Shown: in pieces, positions 10,177 through 16,883 of the stretch
Position numbering within the stretch: position 1 is the first letter of the stretch
How the letters are laid out: the number at the start of each line of letters is the position of its first letter
Assembly (NCBI RefSeq): GCF_026409565.1
Contig: NZ_CP112881.1
Span: forward strand, 3,603,501-3,667,500
Length of the DNA stretch: 64,000 nt
Source: Sneathiella aquimaris
GTDB taxonomy: Bacteria; Pseudomonadota; Alphaproteobacteria; Sneathiellales; Sneathiellaceae
Reading direction: 5' to 3'
Made by a program: the position numbers and the translations under genes
The notes under the pieces: generated by a model
What the model was told of the DNA's origin: nothing
Databases searched by the model: none
What the model saw: the letters and a program-made list of their open reading frames with translations, nothing else

Positions 10177-10989
10177 TCAGCCCGGTTGATAATACGGATT
10201 TGTTCCGCCTGCATGATCCGTAACATCCAGAACTTCTTCAATGCTGGGGATAAGACTCTTGATCTCGGTGGCAACACCCTGCTTCAATGTAACGTCAGCC
10301 ATCCCACAGCCCTGGCATCCACCTTCCAGCCGGACATAAGCTTTGCTGTCCTGAACATCCACCAGCGTGATATGACCACCATGGGCCGCAATGGACGGAT
10401 TGATTTTATCCTGCAAAAGTTCCCGGATGGCTTTGCCTTCATTAGTCTGCAAACCAGGGCGCGGAAGCGCTTCCCGGTGATCCAGGATCGCTTGGATTTC
10501 CGGCACATAATGTTTCAGCATGTTTGTAATACCGTTCAACATGCCAAATGCGGATCCCTGCAGCTTCAAATACAGATTGCCGTCCTTGTAACTGTGAAAT
10601 TCAACATCACCGCCTGATTGCGTTACCGCTGGAACAATCCGGGTGGCCAGCAGATCTTTTATCTGTGTGATAATTTCCGCATCGAACTCACCGGCAGGCT
10701 CTGTAGTAACAACAGCTTCTTTGCCGCTTTGGTAATGCGCAACAATTGCTGAAAAGATTTCAGTCCGGCACTGATCCCAATCCGCAGCCTCTATTTTTGT
10801 CAGCACGATACTGTCCGGTTGCAGCTCAACACCCTCAATACCGTCGACCGCATAAAGGCGTTCTGCAAGAGGAGAGCGCTCGGCTGCTTCCTCTCGGGAC
10901 ACACGCACGGGTCCTGATTGGGACACTGCTTCTCCGGGGAAAAATACCATTTCAGCCGATGTATCGCCGGCTTTTGTCTGTATAAACAT
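10177..10989 (-). CDS. Nfu-type iron-sulfur scaffold/carrier with an extra cysteine-less NifU domain
   Basis: 270 residues from ATG 10989, which has GAGAAGAAG upstream; the ATG at 11031 lacks one and adds 14 atypical residues. Residues 1-90 are an Nfu N-terminal domain (MFIQTK...FFPG...SPLAERLYAVDGI). Residues 183-258 are a NifU C-terminal domain with the Fe-S ligands in GGCQGCGM (Cys225, Cys228). Between them, residues 104-172 form a second NifU-like unit of the same pattern (LLxxxIxPxVxxxGGxVxF...YLKLQGSAFGM) in which the CxxC is replaced by Ser-Ala-Phe-Gly. The usual alphaproteobacterial Nfu is about 185 residues, so this is an elongated form. Role: carrying [4Fe-4S] clusters to apo-enzymes. 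Confidence 0.9.
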   Translation of the reverse strand: MFIQTKAGDTSAEMVFFPGEAVSQSGPVRVSREEAAERSPLAERLYAVDGIEGVELQPDSIVLTKIEAADWDQCRTEIFSAIVAHYQSGKEAVVTTEPAGEFDAEIITQIKDLLATRIVPAVTQSGGDVEFHSYKDGNLYLKLQGSAFGMLNGITNMLKHYVPEIQAILDHREALPRPGLQTNEGKAIRELLQDKINPSIAAHGGHITLVDVQDSKAYVRLEGGCQGCGMADVTLKQGVATEIKSLIPSIEEVLDVTDHAGGTNPYYQPG

Positions 10990-11095
10990 TGCTTCTTCTC
11001 TATTTTCTTTACACGCGTTAGGGTACCACAAACACGCCCTGAATTTGTGGTGTATACCTAATATATAATGCCAAATAATAAAAAAGGAGAGAAGA

Positions 11096-11866
11096 ATGGC
11101 AGAATTTGTGACTACGGTACGTTCAGAAACTGATCGAGGAGCCGTCTACACGGTAACAATCGACAATCAAAAAAAGCTCAATACGCTGAATTCTGACATT
11201 CTAGCTGCCCTCAAATCGAGTTTTGAAAATTTAAAAACCAAGGAAGATCTGGCCGTTGTAATTTTAACGGGAGCGGGGGAGAAATCCTTTATCGGCGGAG
11301 CCAACATTTATGAAATGGCAACCCTCAACCCTGATACGGCCCGCACTTTTATCACAAACCTCCATCATGTTTGTGCCGCCATCCGCGACATTCCCGCCCC
11401 GGTTATCGCCCGGATCAATGGACTTTGTCTTGGAGCGGGTATGGAGATCGCAGCGATTTGCGACCTTGTGGTTGCCATTGACAGTGCAGAATTTGCCATG
11501 CCCGAAGTACGGGTCGGCATCCCTTCTGTCATTGAAGCGGCCGTTCTACCGCAAATTCTGGGCGCAAGCCTGGCCCGCGATCTTGTGATGACGGCCCGCC
11601 CGATGTTTGCCAAAGAAGCCCATCGTGCGGGTTTCGTTCATAGACTTGCAACCCCGGAAAATCTCGACGAGGTAACACAGTCTGTTGTGAACGATCTGCT
11701 TGCCGGGGGACGCAACGCACTACGCCTTCAAAAGGCTCTGTGCAACGCGTGGGAAAACCTGCCAACCGACAAAGCAATCCAGCTCGGGATCGATCATTTT
11801 TCCGACGCCTACACCGGACCGGAACCGCAGGAAATGATGAACGCGTTTATCAATCGAAAACGATAA
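11096..11866 (+). CDS. Enoyl-CoA hydratase/isomerase family protein (crotonase fold)
   Basis: 256 residues with the crotonase landmarks: oxyanion-hole segment EKSFIGGANIYEM (about 62-74), INGLCLGAGMEIAAICD (about 105-121) with the first catalytic Glu, and FAMPEVRVGIPSVIEAAVLP with the second Glu. Both acid residues of a hydratase are therefore present. After PEVRVGI the usual GAGG is replaced by PSVIEAA, as in several non-beta-oxidation crotonases, so the exact substrate is open. AAAAGGAGAGAAG precedes the start. It could supply crotonyl-CoA to the ethylmalonyl-CoA pathway encoded further on, but it is not linked to those genes. Confidence 0.85.
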   Translation: MAEFVTTVRSETDRGAVYTVTIDNQKKLNTLNSDILAALKSSFENLKTKEDLAVVILTGAGEKSFIGGANIYEMATLNPDTARTFITNLHHVCAAIRDIPAPVIARINGLCLGAGMEIAAICDLVVAIDSAEFAMPEVRVGIPSVIEAAVLPQILGASLARDLVMTARPMFAKEAHRAGFVHRLATPENLDEVTQSVVNDLLAGGRNALRLQKALCNAWENLPTDKAIQLGIDHFSDAYTGPEPQEMMNAFINRKR

Positions 11867-11913
11867 ACAGGTTTCTGTCGCCTTCTTTTGTTGCACCTTC
11901 GAGGGGAGAATCT

Positions 11914-11939
11914 ACCAAAATCCTGTTTTTTGGTACGCT
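11914..11939 (+). terminator. Weak terminator after the enoyl-CoA hydratase gene
   Basis: ACCAAAA (11914-11920) pairs with TTTTGGT (11928-11934) around a 7-base loop; the stem is A/T-rich and followed only by ACGCTTTT. TTTTTGGTAC recurs as a direct repeat at 11927-11936 and 11950-11959. Confidence 0.4.
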
Positions 11940-11967
11940 TTTCGGAAAATTTTTGGTACTACTTTAT

Positions 11968-11998
11968 CCCCATAGGGTAATTTTCTTATCCTGTGGGG
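11968..11998 (+). promoter_or_regulatory. Stem-loop covering the ribosome binding region of the diguanylate cyclase gene
   Basis: CCCCATAGG (11968-11976) pairs with CCTGTGGGG (11990-11998), nine pairs including one G-T, with a 13-base loop. The only purine-rich stretch before the ATG at 12012 (GGGGGA) lies in the 3' arm, so the stem could hide the ribosome binding site. As GATTTT follows, it could instead work as a terminator. Confidence 0.45.
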
Positions 11999-12011
11999 GA
12001 TTTTAAGCGCA

Positions 12012-13181
12012 ATGTTTGGTTTTCTGTACAGTGCTTTAGCGGGTAAGCACCATACACCATTATCTGATGAAAAAATTGCAAACCTGCTTTCAAGTCAAGG
12101 GCATAGTCCTTTACTGGGTCGGTATCGGGCAACTGTCATTTTGTCTCGGATCCGGATCATTGCTCTCGTCGCGGCTGCTCTTTATATTGGCGGCATCGCC
12201 ATCGACCGAACAGCCTTCGATGGGGACCACTTTGAACTGCTTGTCATTTTTCGTGCAACCGGTGCCCTTCTTCTCATCGCATTGGTCTTTGCCATCCGCA
12301 AAAGCGAAAGCATGGCTTCCGCCTATCGGGCCATTGCCCTGTTTTTCTCGATTAATCTCGTATTCCAGGCGCTAAGCCAGCCACTGATCCTGCCGCAATA
12401 TATTGCGTCAATCGATAGCCTGCCAACCGCAGGATATGCACTCTTTCCTTTCTTGATTATCTGCTGCCTAGCCATCTTTCCGCTAACCGCCAAAGAAGGT
12501 TTTATGGCGGCTCTTCTTTGTTTTTTGGGAGAGTTGATTGCGATCAGCTTAATGCCCAATCAGGTGAACCCGGCCCCTGGGCTGGGCGTTTTAGCGTCTT
12601 TGATCATTGCAAGCGCCATCTGTTCGTTTTCTGCAATCAGCCAGCTGGCCTATATGGTATCCCTGATAGAGCAGGCGTCCGTTGATGTTCTGACCCATTG
12701 TTTCAGCCGCAACAGCGGTGAAGAAATTCTGGAAGTCCAGTTCAGGATCGCCCGGCGCCAAAAAACGCCGTTATCAGTGATTTTCATGGATCTGGATGAT
12801 TTTAAAGAAGTAAATGATCATCACGGCCATGATGCAGGCGACAGAGTTCTTTCGGCCGCATCGGCCGCCCTTCGGCGAAACTTACGGGATTCTGATATTC
12901 TTATTCGGTGGGGCGGTGAAGAATTTTTGATGCTGCTTCCCCATACGGACGCAAAAGGTGCAACAAACGCGATCCGACGCATGCGCACCAACGGGCTTGG
13001 AACCCGCCCCGATGGCCGCAAATTAACGGCCAGTATAGGTATCGCGGAATTGCAGGAATCAGAGGCGGAAACCTGGATGGATCTTGTCGATCTGGCGGAT
13101 GAACAGATGTACTGTGCGAAAACCAGTGGTAAAAATGACTATTCTGTCTACCAGCCCCGTAAAAAAATGGCCCTCGCCTGA
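12012..13181 (+). CDS. Membrane diguanylate cyclase (GGDEF domain)
   Basis: 389 residues. The N-terminal half has about six membrane segments (roughly 41-63, 76-95, 105-122, 142-160, 163-181, 190-216) of an unassigned sensor type. The C-terminal half is a GGDEF domain: MDLDDFKEVND (259-269) for metal and substrate binding, and GGEEF at 301-305 as the active-site signature. RDSD at 292-295, five residues upstream, matches the RxxD inhibitory site, so product feedback is expected. The protein should make cyclic di-GMP at the inner membrane. A stem-loop covers its ribosome binding region, and a tiny membrane-protein gene follows 12 bases after its stop. Confidence 0.92.
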   Translation: MFGFLYSALAGKHHTPLSDEKIANLLSSQGHSPLLGRYRATVILSRIRIIALVAAALYIGGIAIDRTAFDGDHFELLVIFRATGALLLIALVFAIRKSESMASAYRAIALFFSINLVFQALSQPLILPQYIASIDSLPTAGYALFPFLIICCLAIFPLTAKEGFMAALLCFLGELIAISLMPNQVNPAPGLGVLASLIIASAICSFSAISQLAYMVSLIEQASVDVLTHCFSRNSGEEILEVQFRIARRQKTPLSVIFMDLDDFKEVNDHHGHDAGDRVLSAASAALRRNLRDSDILIRWGGEEFLMLLPHTDAKGATNAIRRMRTNGLGTRPDGRKLTASIGIAELQESEAETWMDLVDLADEQMYCAKTSGKNDYSVYQPRKKMALA

Positions 13182-13193
13182 GAGACTTCGTAA

Positions 13194-13364
13194 ATGTTAT
13201 TAAAACTCCTGCTGTTGGCGTTCATCGCCCTGTTCATCGGCCGCATTCTTTTTGCCAAGAAGTTGAAAGAAATGGGAAAAGCGGCGGACCGCACACTCAA
13301 TCTTTGCATTATTGCGATTGCGATCTATCTGGCTTTACAGGCAGTGCTTTTTTATACCTTTTAG
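13194..13364 (+). CDS. Small two-helix membrane protein, hypothetical
   Basis: A 56-residue frame starts at ATG 13194, 12 bases after the diguanylate cyclase stop, and ends at TAG 13362-13364. It has two hydrophobic helices (residues 2-20 and 36-55) joined by a basic and polar loop (AKKLKEMGKAADRT). The hairpin design and tight spacing suggest a real gene co-transcribed with the cyclase. I do not recognise a family. Its short length makes chance a possibility, but the in-frame hydrophobic pattern and Lys/Arg placement argue for coding. Confidence 0.6.
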   Translation: MLLKLLLLAFIALFIGRILFAKKLKEMGKAADRTLNLCIIAIAIYLALQAVLFYTF

Positions 13365-13426
13365 AATACCTCTACTATTCAGGCGAAACGTGATCTGTTT
13401 TTTTGAAACCTGTCACGGCAGCAGGC

Positions 13427-13453
13427 TTGACAAAAATCTGTGTATTTTATATC
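13427..13453 (+). promoter_or_regulatory. Probable sigma70 promoter of the metZ riboswitch transcript
   Basis: TTGACA (13427-13432), a 15-base spacer, then TATATC (13448-13453). The spacer is short, but transcription from here would start at about 13460, exactly where the riboswitch begins. Confidence 0.55.
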
Positions 13454-13460
13454 CATCTCA

Positions 13461-13520
13461 TTCGTGGTGATTTGTGCCGACCGGCTTGCGGCCACGTTAA
13501 ATGAACGCTAAAAGGTCGGG
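13461..13520 (+). ncRNA. SAM-II riboswitch (metA-type)
   Basis: The sequence follows the SAM-II consensus: CGTGG-TGATTTG, a CCGGCTTGCGGCCACGTTAAA core, then a CGCTAAAA linker. P1 is CGTGG (13463-13467) with CCACG (13492-13496). The H-type pseudoknot P2 is CCGACC (13477-13482) with GGTCGG (13514-13519). SAM-II is known from alphaproteobacteria upstream of methionine genes, and metZ follows directly. Binding of SAM stabilises the pseudoknot and should lower metZ expression. Confidence 0.95.
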
Positions 13521-13557
13521 GCTCGTATGAACCCTGACTGATGGTCGGGGTTTTTTT
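13515..13557 (+). terminator. Riboswitch-controlled terminator with competing antiterminator
   Basis: Terminator: AACCCTGAC (13530-13538) pairs with GTCGGGGTT (13544-13552), loop TGATG, then a run of seven T (13551-13557). Antiterminator: GTCGGGG (13515-13521) can pair with the same CCCTGAC (13532-13538). The octamer GGTCGGGG occurs twice (13514-13521, 13543-13550), so the two copies compete for one partner. The first copy is also the 3' strand of the riboswitch pseudoknot. Confidence 0.85.
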
Positions 13558-13578
13558 ATGCCTCGAGGATCTGACTAA

Positions 13579-14769
13579 ATGACAAAAGATACGCCCAAAA
13601 AACCTCAGCTGGGGGTTGCAACCAAACTGGTCCATGGTGGAACCAACCGTTCTCAATTCAAGGAAACATCAGAAGCCATTTTTATGAATTCCGGCTTCGT
13701 ATACGATAGCGCCGAAGAGGCTGCAGGACGTTTCAAAGGCGAGAATGAGGGTTTCATTTATTCCCGGTACGCCAATCCAACTGTCAATATGTTTGAAGAG
13801 CGGATCTGCATTTTAGAAGGGGCTGAAGCCGCAAGAAGCACCTCAAGCGGCATGGCTGCCGTCAATGGCGCCTTGATGAGTTTCCTGAAAACAGGTGATC
13901 ATGTGGTGGCGCCCAAAGCCATGTTTGGGTCCTGCATTTATATCATTGAGCAAATTCTGCCCCGCTTTGGTATTCATTATACTCTGGTTGACGGTACTGA
14001 CATTGATCAATGGCGTAACGCGATCACCAGCAAAACAGCGGCGCTATTTTTGGAAACGCCCTCCAATCCTACGTTGGAAATCGTCGATATTGCGGCCGTA
14101 TCCGAGCTTGCCAAAAAAGTCGGCGCCAAGGTTATTGTGGACAATGTTTTTGCGACACCCGTTTTCCAGAAACCGCTCACCTTAGGGGCCGATATCGTTG
14201 TTTATTCTGCAACCAAGCATATTGACGGACAGGGACGGGCGCTTGGCGGCGCTATCCTTGGAAGCGAAGAATTTGTTGAAGAGACATTGGCACCGTATCT
14301 GAAACATACGGGTCCTGCACTCAGTCCATTTAATGCCTGGAACCTGTTAAAAGGGATGGAAACACTGGACTTGAGGGTCAACAAGGCTACTGATAATGCG
14401 GAAGCCGTCGCTGATTTTCTAGCGGGTCAGGACACTATAAAAATGGTCCGTTATCCAGGTCAGGAAGGCCATCCCCAACGGGCGTTGGCCAAACAGCAAA
14501 TGAAACGGGGCAGTACCCTTGTCAGCTTTGAACTTAAGGGCGGACAGGAAGAAGCTTTCGCGTTTCTCAACCGGTTAAACATTATTGAAATCAGCAATAA
14601 TCTGGGCGACTCCAAAAGTTTGATCACCCATCCAACAACAACAACCCATTCCAGTGTTTCAGATGAGTTGAAGCAGCAGTTGGGCATCACGGAAAGCCTT
14701 GTGCGCCTATCCGTCGGGTTGGAGGATGCAAATGATCTTATTCAGGATTTAGAAGCCGCCCTCGCCTGA
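13579..14769 (+). CDS. metZ: O-succinylhomoserine sulfhydrylase
   Basis: 396 residues, a Cys/Met-metabolism PLP enzyme of fold type I. Key parts are IYSRYANPTVNMFEERICILEGAE (60-83), SSGMAAV (89-95), the aspartate in VIVDNVFATPVFQKPL (185-200), and Lys213 in SATKHIDGQGR for the PLP Schiff base. The sequence follows MetZ rather than MetB, so it should use sulfide with O-succinylhomoserine to make homocysteine directly. It sits behind a SAM-II riboswitch, which fits methionine synthesis. GAGG lies ten bases before the ATG. A terminator follows. In several alphaproteobacteria metZ and apaG are near neighbours, as here. Confidence 0.94.
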   Translation: MTKDTPKKPQLGVATKLVHGGTNRSQFKETSEAIFMNSGFVYDSAEEAAGRFKGENEGFIYSRYANPTVNMFEERICILEGAEAARSTSSGMAAVNGALMSFLKTGDHVVAPKAMFGSCIYIIEQILPRFGIHYTLVDGTDIDQWRNAITSKTAALFLETPSNPTLEIVDIAAVSELAKKVGAKVIVDNVFATPVFQKPLTLGADIVVYSATKHIDGQGRALGGAILGSEEFVEETLAPYLKHTGPALSPFNAWNLLKGMETLDLRVNKATDNAEAVADFLAGQDTIKMVRYPGQEGHPQRALAKQQMKRGSTLVSFELKGGQEEAFAFLNRLNIIEISNNLGDSKSLITHPTTTTHSSVSDELKQQLGITESLVRLSVGLEDANDLIQDLEAALA

Positions 14770-14783
14770 TCCAGTCCCACCAG

Positions 14784-14806
14784 AAAGGTCGGCAATCCGA
14801 CCTTTT
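14784..14806 (+). terminator. Intrinsic terminator after metZ
   Basis: AAAGGTCGG (14784-14792) pairs with CCGACCTTT (14797-14805) across a CAAT loop, followed by a short T run. Confidence 0.75.
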
Positions 14807-14896
14807 CCCGCCACATTTTTTCATATCCCCACCAGATTTGCGCCAAACATTACCCCCAATTCTTTTTTATTCTTTTCCTAATAAAGGAGAAAGAAC

Positions 14897-15703
14897 ATGA
14901 AGAATATCCGCCACACCAATACTGTTTTGGTTCTCAGCATAACGCTTTCCAGTCTACTCGCCGCATGCGGCACCGGCCCCGGTCCCTATAACGCGCTGAA
15001 AGAGAGCGAAAGCTATCCGGGGTCCTTTTCAAAGGCGCTGGCTCAGGAATATCAAGCCTTTGCCCAGTCTGAAATCGAACAATATGACTGGCCCGATCAG
15101 TACTATATCGCACAAAAAGGCCTTAATGCGGTGTCAGGTACCCAGCCGCTACCAGAGAACCTGGAAAACTGGCGCTTATCAGAGGATGATAAAGCGTTCA
15201 TGATCCGGTACCGGAATGATCTTGTCCACTGGCTGAATACCGACGCCCGAATAAAAGCTCCTCTCCGTTCAGCCCGGGCGCAGGCGCGATTTGACTGCTG
15301 GGTTGAACAAAAAGAAGAAAACTGGCAAACCGCTGACATAAAAGCCTGCCAAAATGACTTGCAGCAAGCCTTGCCGAAAATCTCTAAAGTTCACTTCGCG
15401 TTTGATAGTAGTCAGCTCAACCAAAAATCACACGCGGCCCTTGAAACGATTGCCAGTGACTGGCGCAAAAACCCTGGTGATCTCATTATCCTGCAGGGCC
15501 ACACGGACCAGGTGGGCAGTATACCTTACAACTACAAACTGTCTCGAAAGCGTGTTATTGCGGTAAAAAAGCAGCTTGTCGAAGCTGGTATTCCAGAGCA
15601 GCGTATTCAGATGGAAATTTGGGGGAAAACACGCCCACGGCAAGAAGAAGGCCGTCACCTCAACAATGAAATGAACCGTCGGGTTGAAATTCTGAAACTT
15701 TAG
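14897..15703 (+). CDS. OmpA-family outer-membrane lipoprotein
   Basis: 268 residues. The signal peptide ends in the lipobox LLAAC (Cys at about 25), so the mature protein is lipid-anchored. After a family-less middle region the C-terminal OmpA-like domain (about 155-268) has the peptidoglycan-binding signature: VHFAFDSSQLNQKS, GHTDQVGSIPYNYKLSRKRVIAVKKQL and the final NEMNRRVEI. It probably links the outer membrane to the cell wall. AAAGGAGAAAG precedes the ATG. The unusual N-terminal half (residues 35-150, acidic and Gln/Tyr-rich) is not something I recognise. It stands alone between metZ and apaG. Confidence 0.88.
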   Translation: MKNIRHTNTVLVLSITLSSLLAACGTGPGPYNALKESESYPGSFSKALAQEYQAFAQSEIEQYDWPDQYYIAQKGLNAVSGTQPLPENLENWRLSEDDKAFMIRYRNDLVHWLNTDARIKAPLRSARAQARFDCWVEQKEENWQTADIKACQNDLQQALPKISKVHFAFDSSQLNQKSHAALETIASDWRKNPGDLIILQGHTDQVGSIPYNYKLSRKRVIAVKKQLVEAGIPEQRIQMEIWGKTRPRQEEGRHLNNEMNRRVEILKL

Positions 15704-15813
15704 GATCCACTGGCTTTTTTTGACCCTTTTGTTTTTTCCGTGTAGGTATGATCCATAGCACTTTTAGACCCGTATTAATTCCATGATCGGGTTGTTTGGG
15801 AAAGGATGGTTTC

Positions 15814-16221
15814 ATGAACTGGGGAACTGCCTATAAAAAAACAACTGAAAATATCGAGGTATCGGTTCAACCCATTTTTCTGAGTGATCGCTCCGAACCG
15901 GAAGATGAACTATTCGTGTGGGCTTATAAAGTGCATATTCAAAATAACAGCGATCAACAGGTAACACTGCGTCAACGCTGCTGGCACATTACGGACGCTT
16001 ATGGAAACACCGAGGTGGTTCGTGGGGAAGGCGTAATAGGGGAACAACCGGTTCTGGAACCTGGACAGTCTTTTGAATATACAAGTGGGACACCTCTTTC
16101 AACACCATCTGGTATCATGGTAGGTACTTATGATATGGAGGTTGAAGGCGGGGGCTGGATTTCGGTGGAAATCCCGGCCTTTTCACTGGACAGCCCTCAC
16201 GAGTCGTCTCGGCTCAATTAA
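15814..16221 (+). CDS. apaG: ApaG domain protein
   Basis: 135 residues from ATG 15814, with AAAGGA seven bases upstream; a TTG further up adds six residues that are not needed. The family pattern is clear: VSVQPIFLSDRSEPEDELFVWAYKVHIQNNS, LRQRCWHITDAYG, VRGEGVIGEQPVLEPGQSFEYTSGTPL and MVGTYDMEVEGGGWISVEIPAFSLDSP. ApaG is a small immunoglobulin-like beta fold; mutants are linked to cobalt/magnesium tolerance and nucleotide polyphosphate levels, but its biochemical role is not settled. It lies 37 bases ahead of folE and may share a transcript with it. Confidence 0.95.
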   Translation: MNWGTAYKKTTENIEVSVQPIFLSDRSEPEDELFVWAYKVHIQNNSDQQVTLRQRCWHITDAYGNTEVVRGEGVIGEQPVLEPGQSFEYTSGTPLSTPSGIMVGTYDMEVEGGGWISVEIPAFSLDSPHESSRLN

Positions 16222-16258
16222 TGTTGTTAATTTCAACATCCTAACTTGATGGAATAGT

Positions 16259-16864
16259 ATGGAAAAGAATATCCCGGCCCTCGTTGACACCGACAACAAG
16301 CCAACAAAAGAAGAAGCAGAAGAAGCGGTCAGAACCCTTATTCGGTGGGCTGGCGATGACCCGAAACGTGAAGGTTTGCTTGGCACCCCAGACCGGGTAA
16401 CGCGGTCTTATCTTGAATTCTTTGCCGGCTATGAAGAAGACCCGGCCGCTTATCTGGAACGCACCTTTGAAGAAGTCGCCGGATATGATGAAATGATCAT
16501 CCTCAAAGACATTCGTATGGAAAGCTATTGCGAGCATCATATGGTGCCCATCATTGGTGTCGCCCATGTTGCCTATATGCCAGACAACCGCGTTGTTGGT
16601 ATATCCAAGCTGGCGCGGGTCGTGGATGCCTTTTCAAAACGCCTGCAAATACAGGAAAAGCTCACCCAGCAGATCGCTGACACCATTGATAAGGCGCTAA
16701 AACCAAAAGGGGTTGCGGTTATCATCGAAAGTGCCCATCAATGCATGACCACGCGCGGCGTTCATAAAGACGGCGTGACCATGATCACCAGTTCCATGCT
16801 GGGTTCTTTTCGAAAATCAGACATTACACGCAAGGAATTGCTGGCGTTTATTGATCGTCGGTAA
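16259..16864 (+). CDS. folE: GTP cyclohydrolase I
   Basis: 201 residues, the first enzyme of tetrahydrofolate synthesis: GTP to 7,8-dihydroneopterin triphosphate plus formate. Zinc ligands are visible in [20 protein letters not shown] (Cys and His, about 81-100) and in [14 protein letters not shown] (second Cys). The segment [20 protein letters not shown] near residues 39-58 and the end [12 protein letters not shown] are typical. The family assembles as a decamer in the cytoplasm. It converges on the RND efflux operon, with only 19 bases between the stop codons. Confidence 0.97.
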   Translation: MEKNIPALVDTDNKPTKEEAEEAVRTLIRWAGDDPKREGLLGTPDRVTRSYLEFFAGYEEDPAAYLERTFEEVAGYDEMIILKDIRMESYCEHHMVPIIGVAHVAYMPDNRVVGISKLARVVDAFSKRLQIQEKLTQQIADTIDKALKPKGVAVIIESAHQCMTTRGVHKDGVTMITSSMLGSFRKSDITRKELLAFIDRR

Positions 16865-16883
16865 TGTGCCGCTGAACCGGATA

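Noticed and set aside
10167-10181. 6-bp hairpin at the convergent end of the cyclase and Nfu genes
   Set aside because: Stem too short and A/T-rich, without a T-run; read-through cannot be judged.
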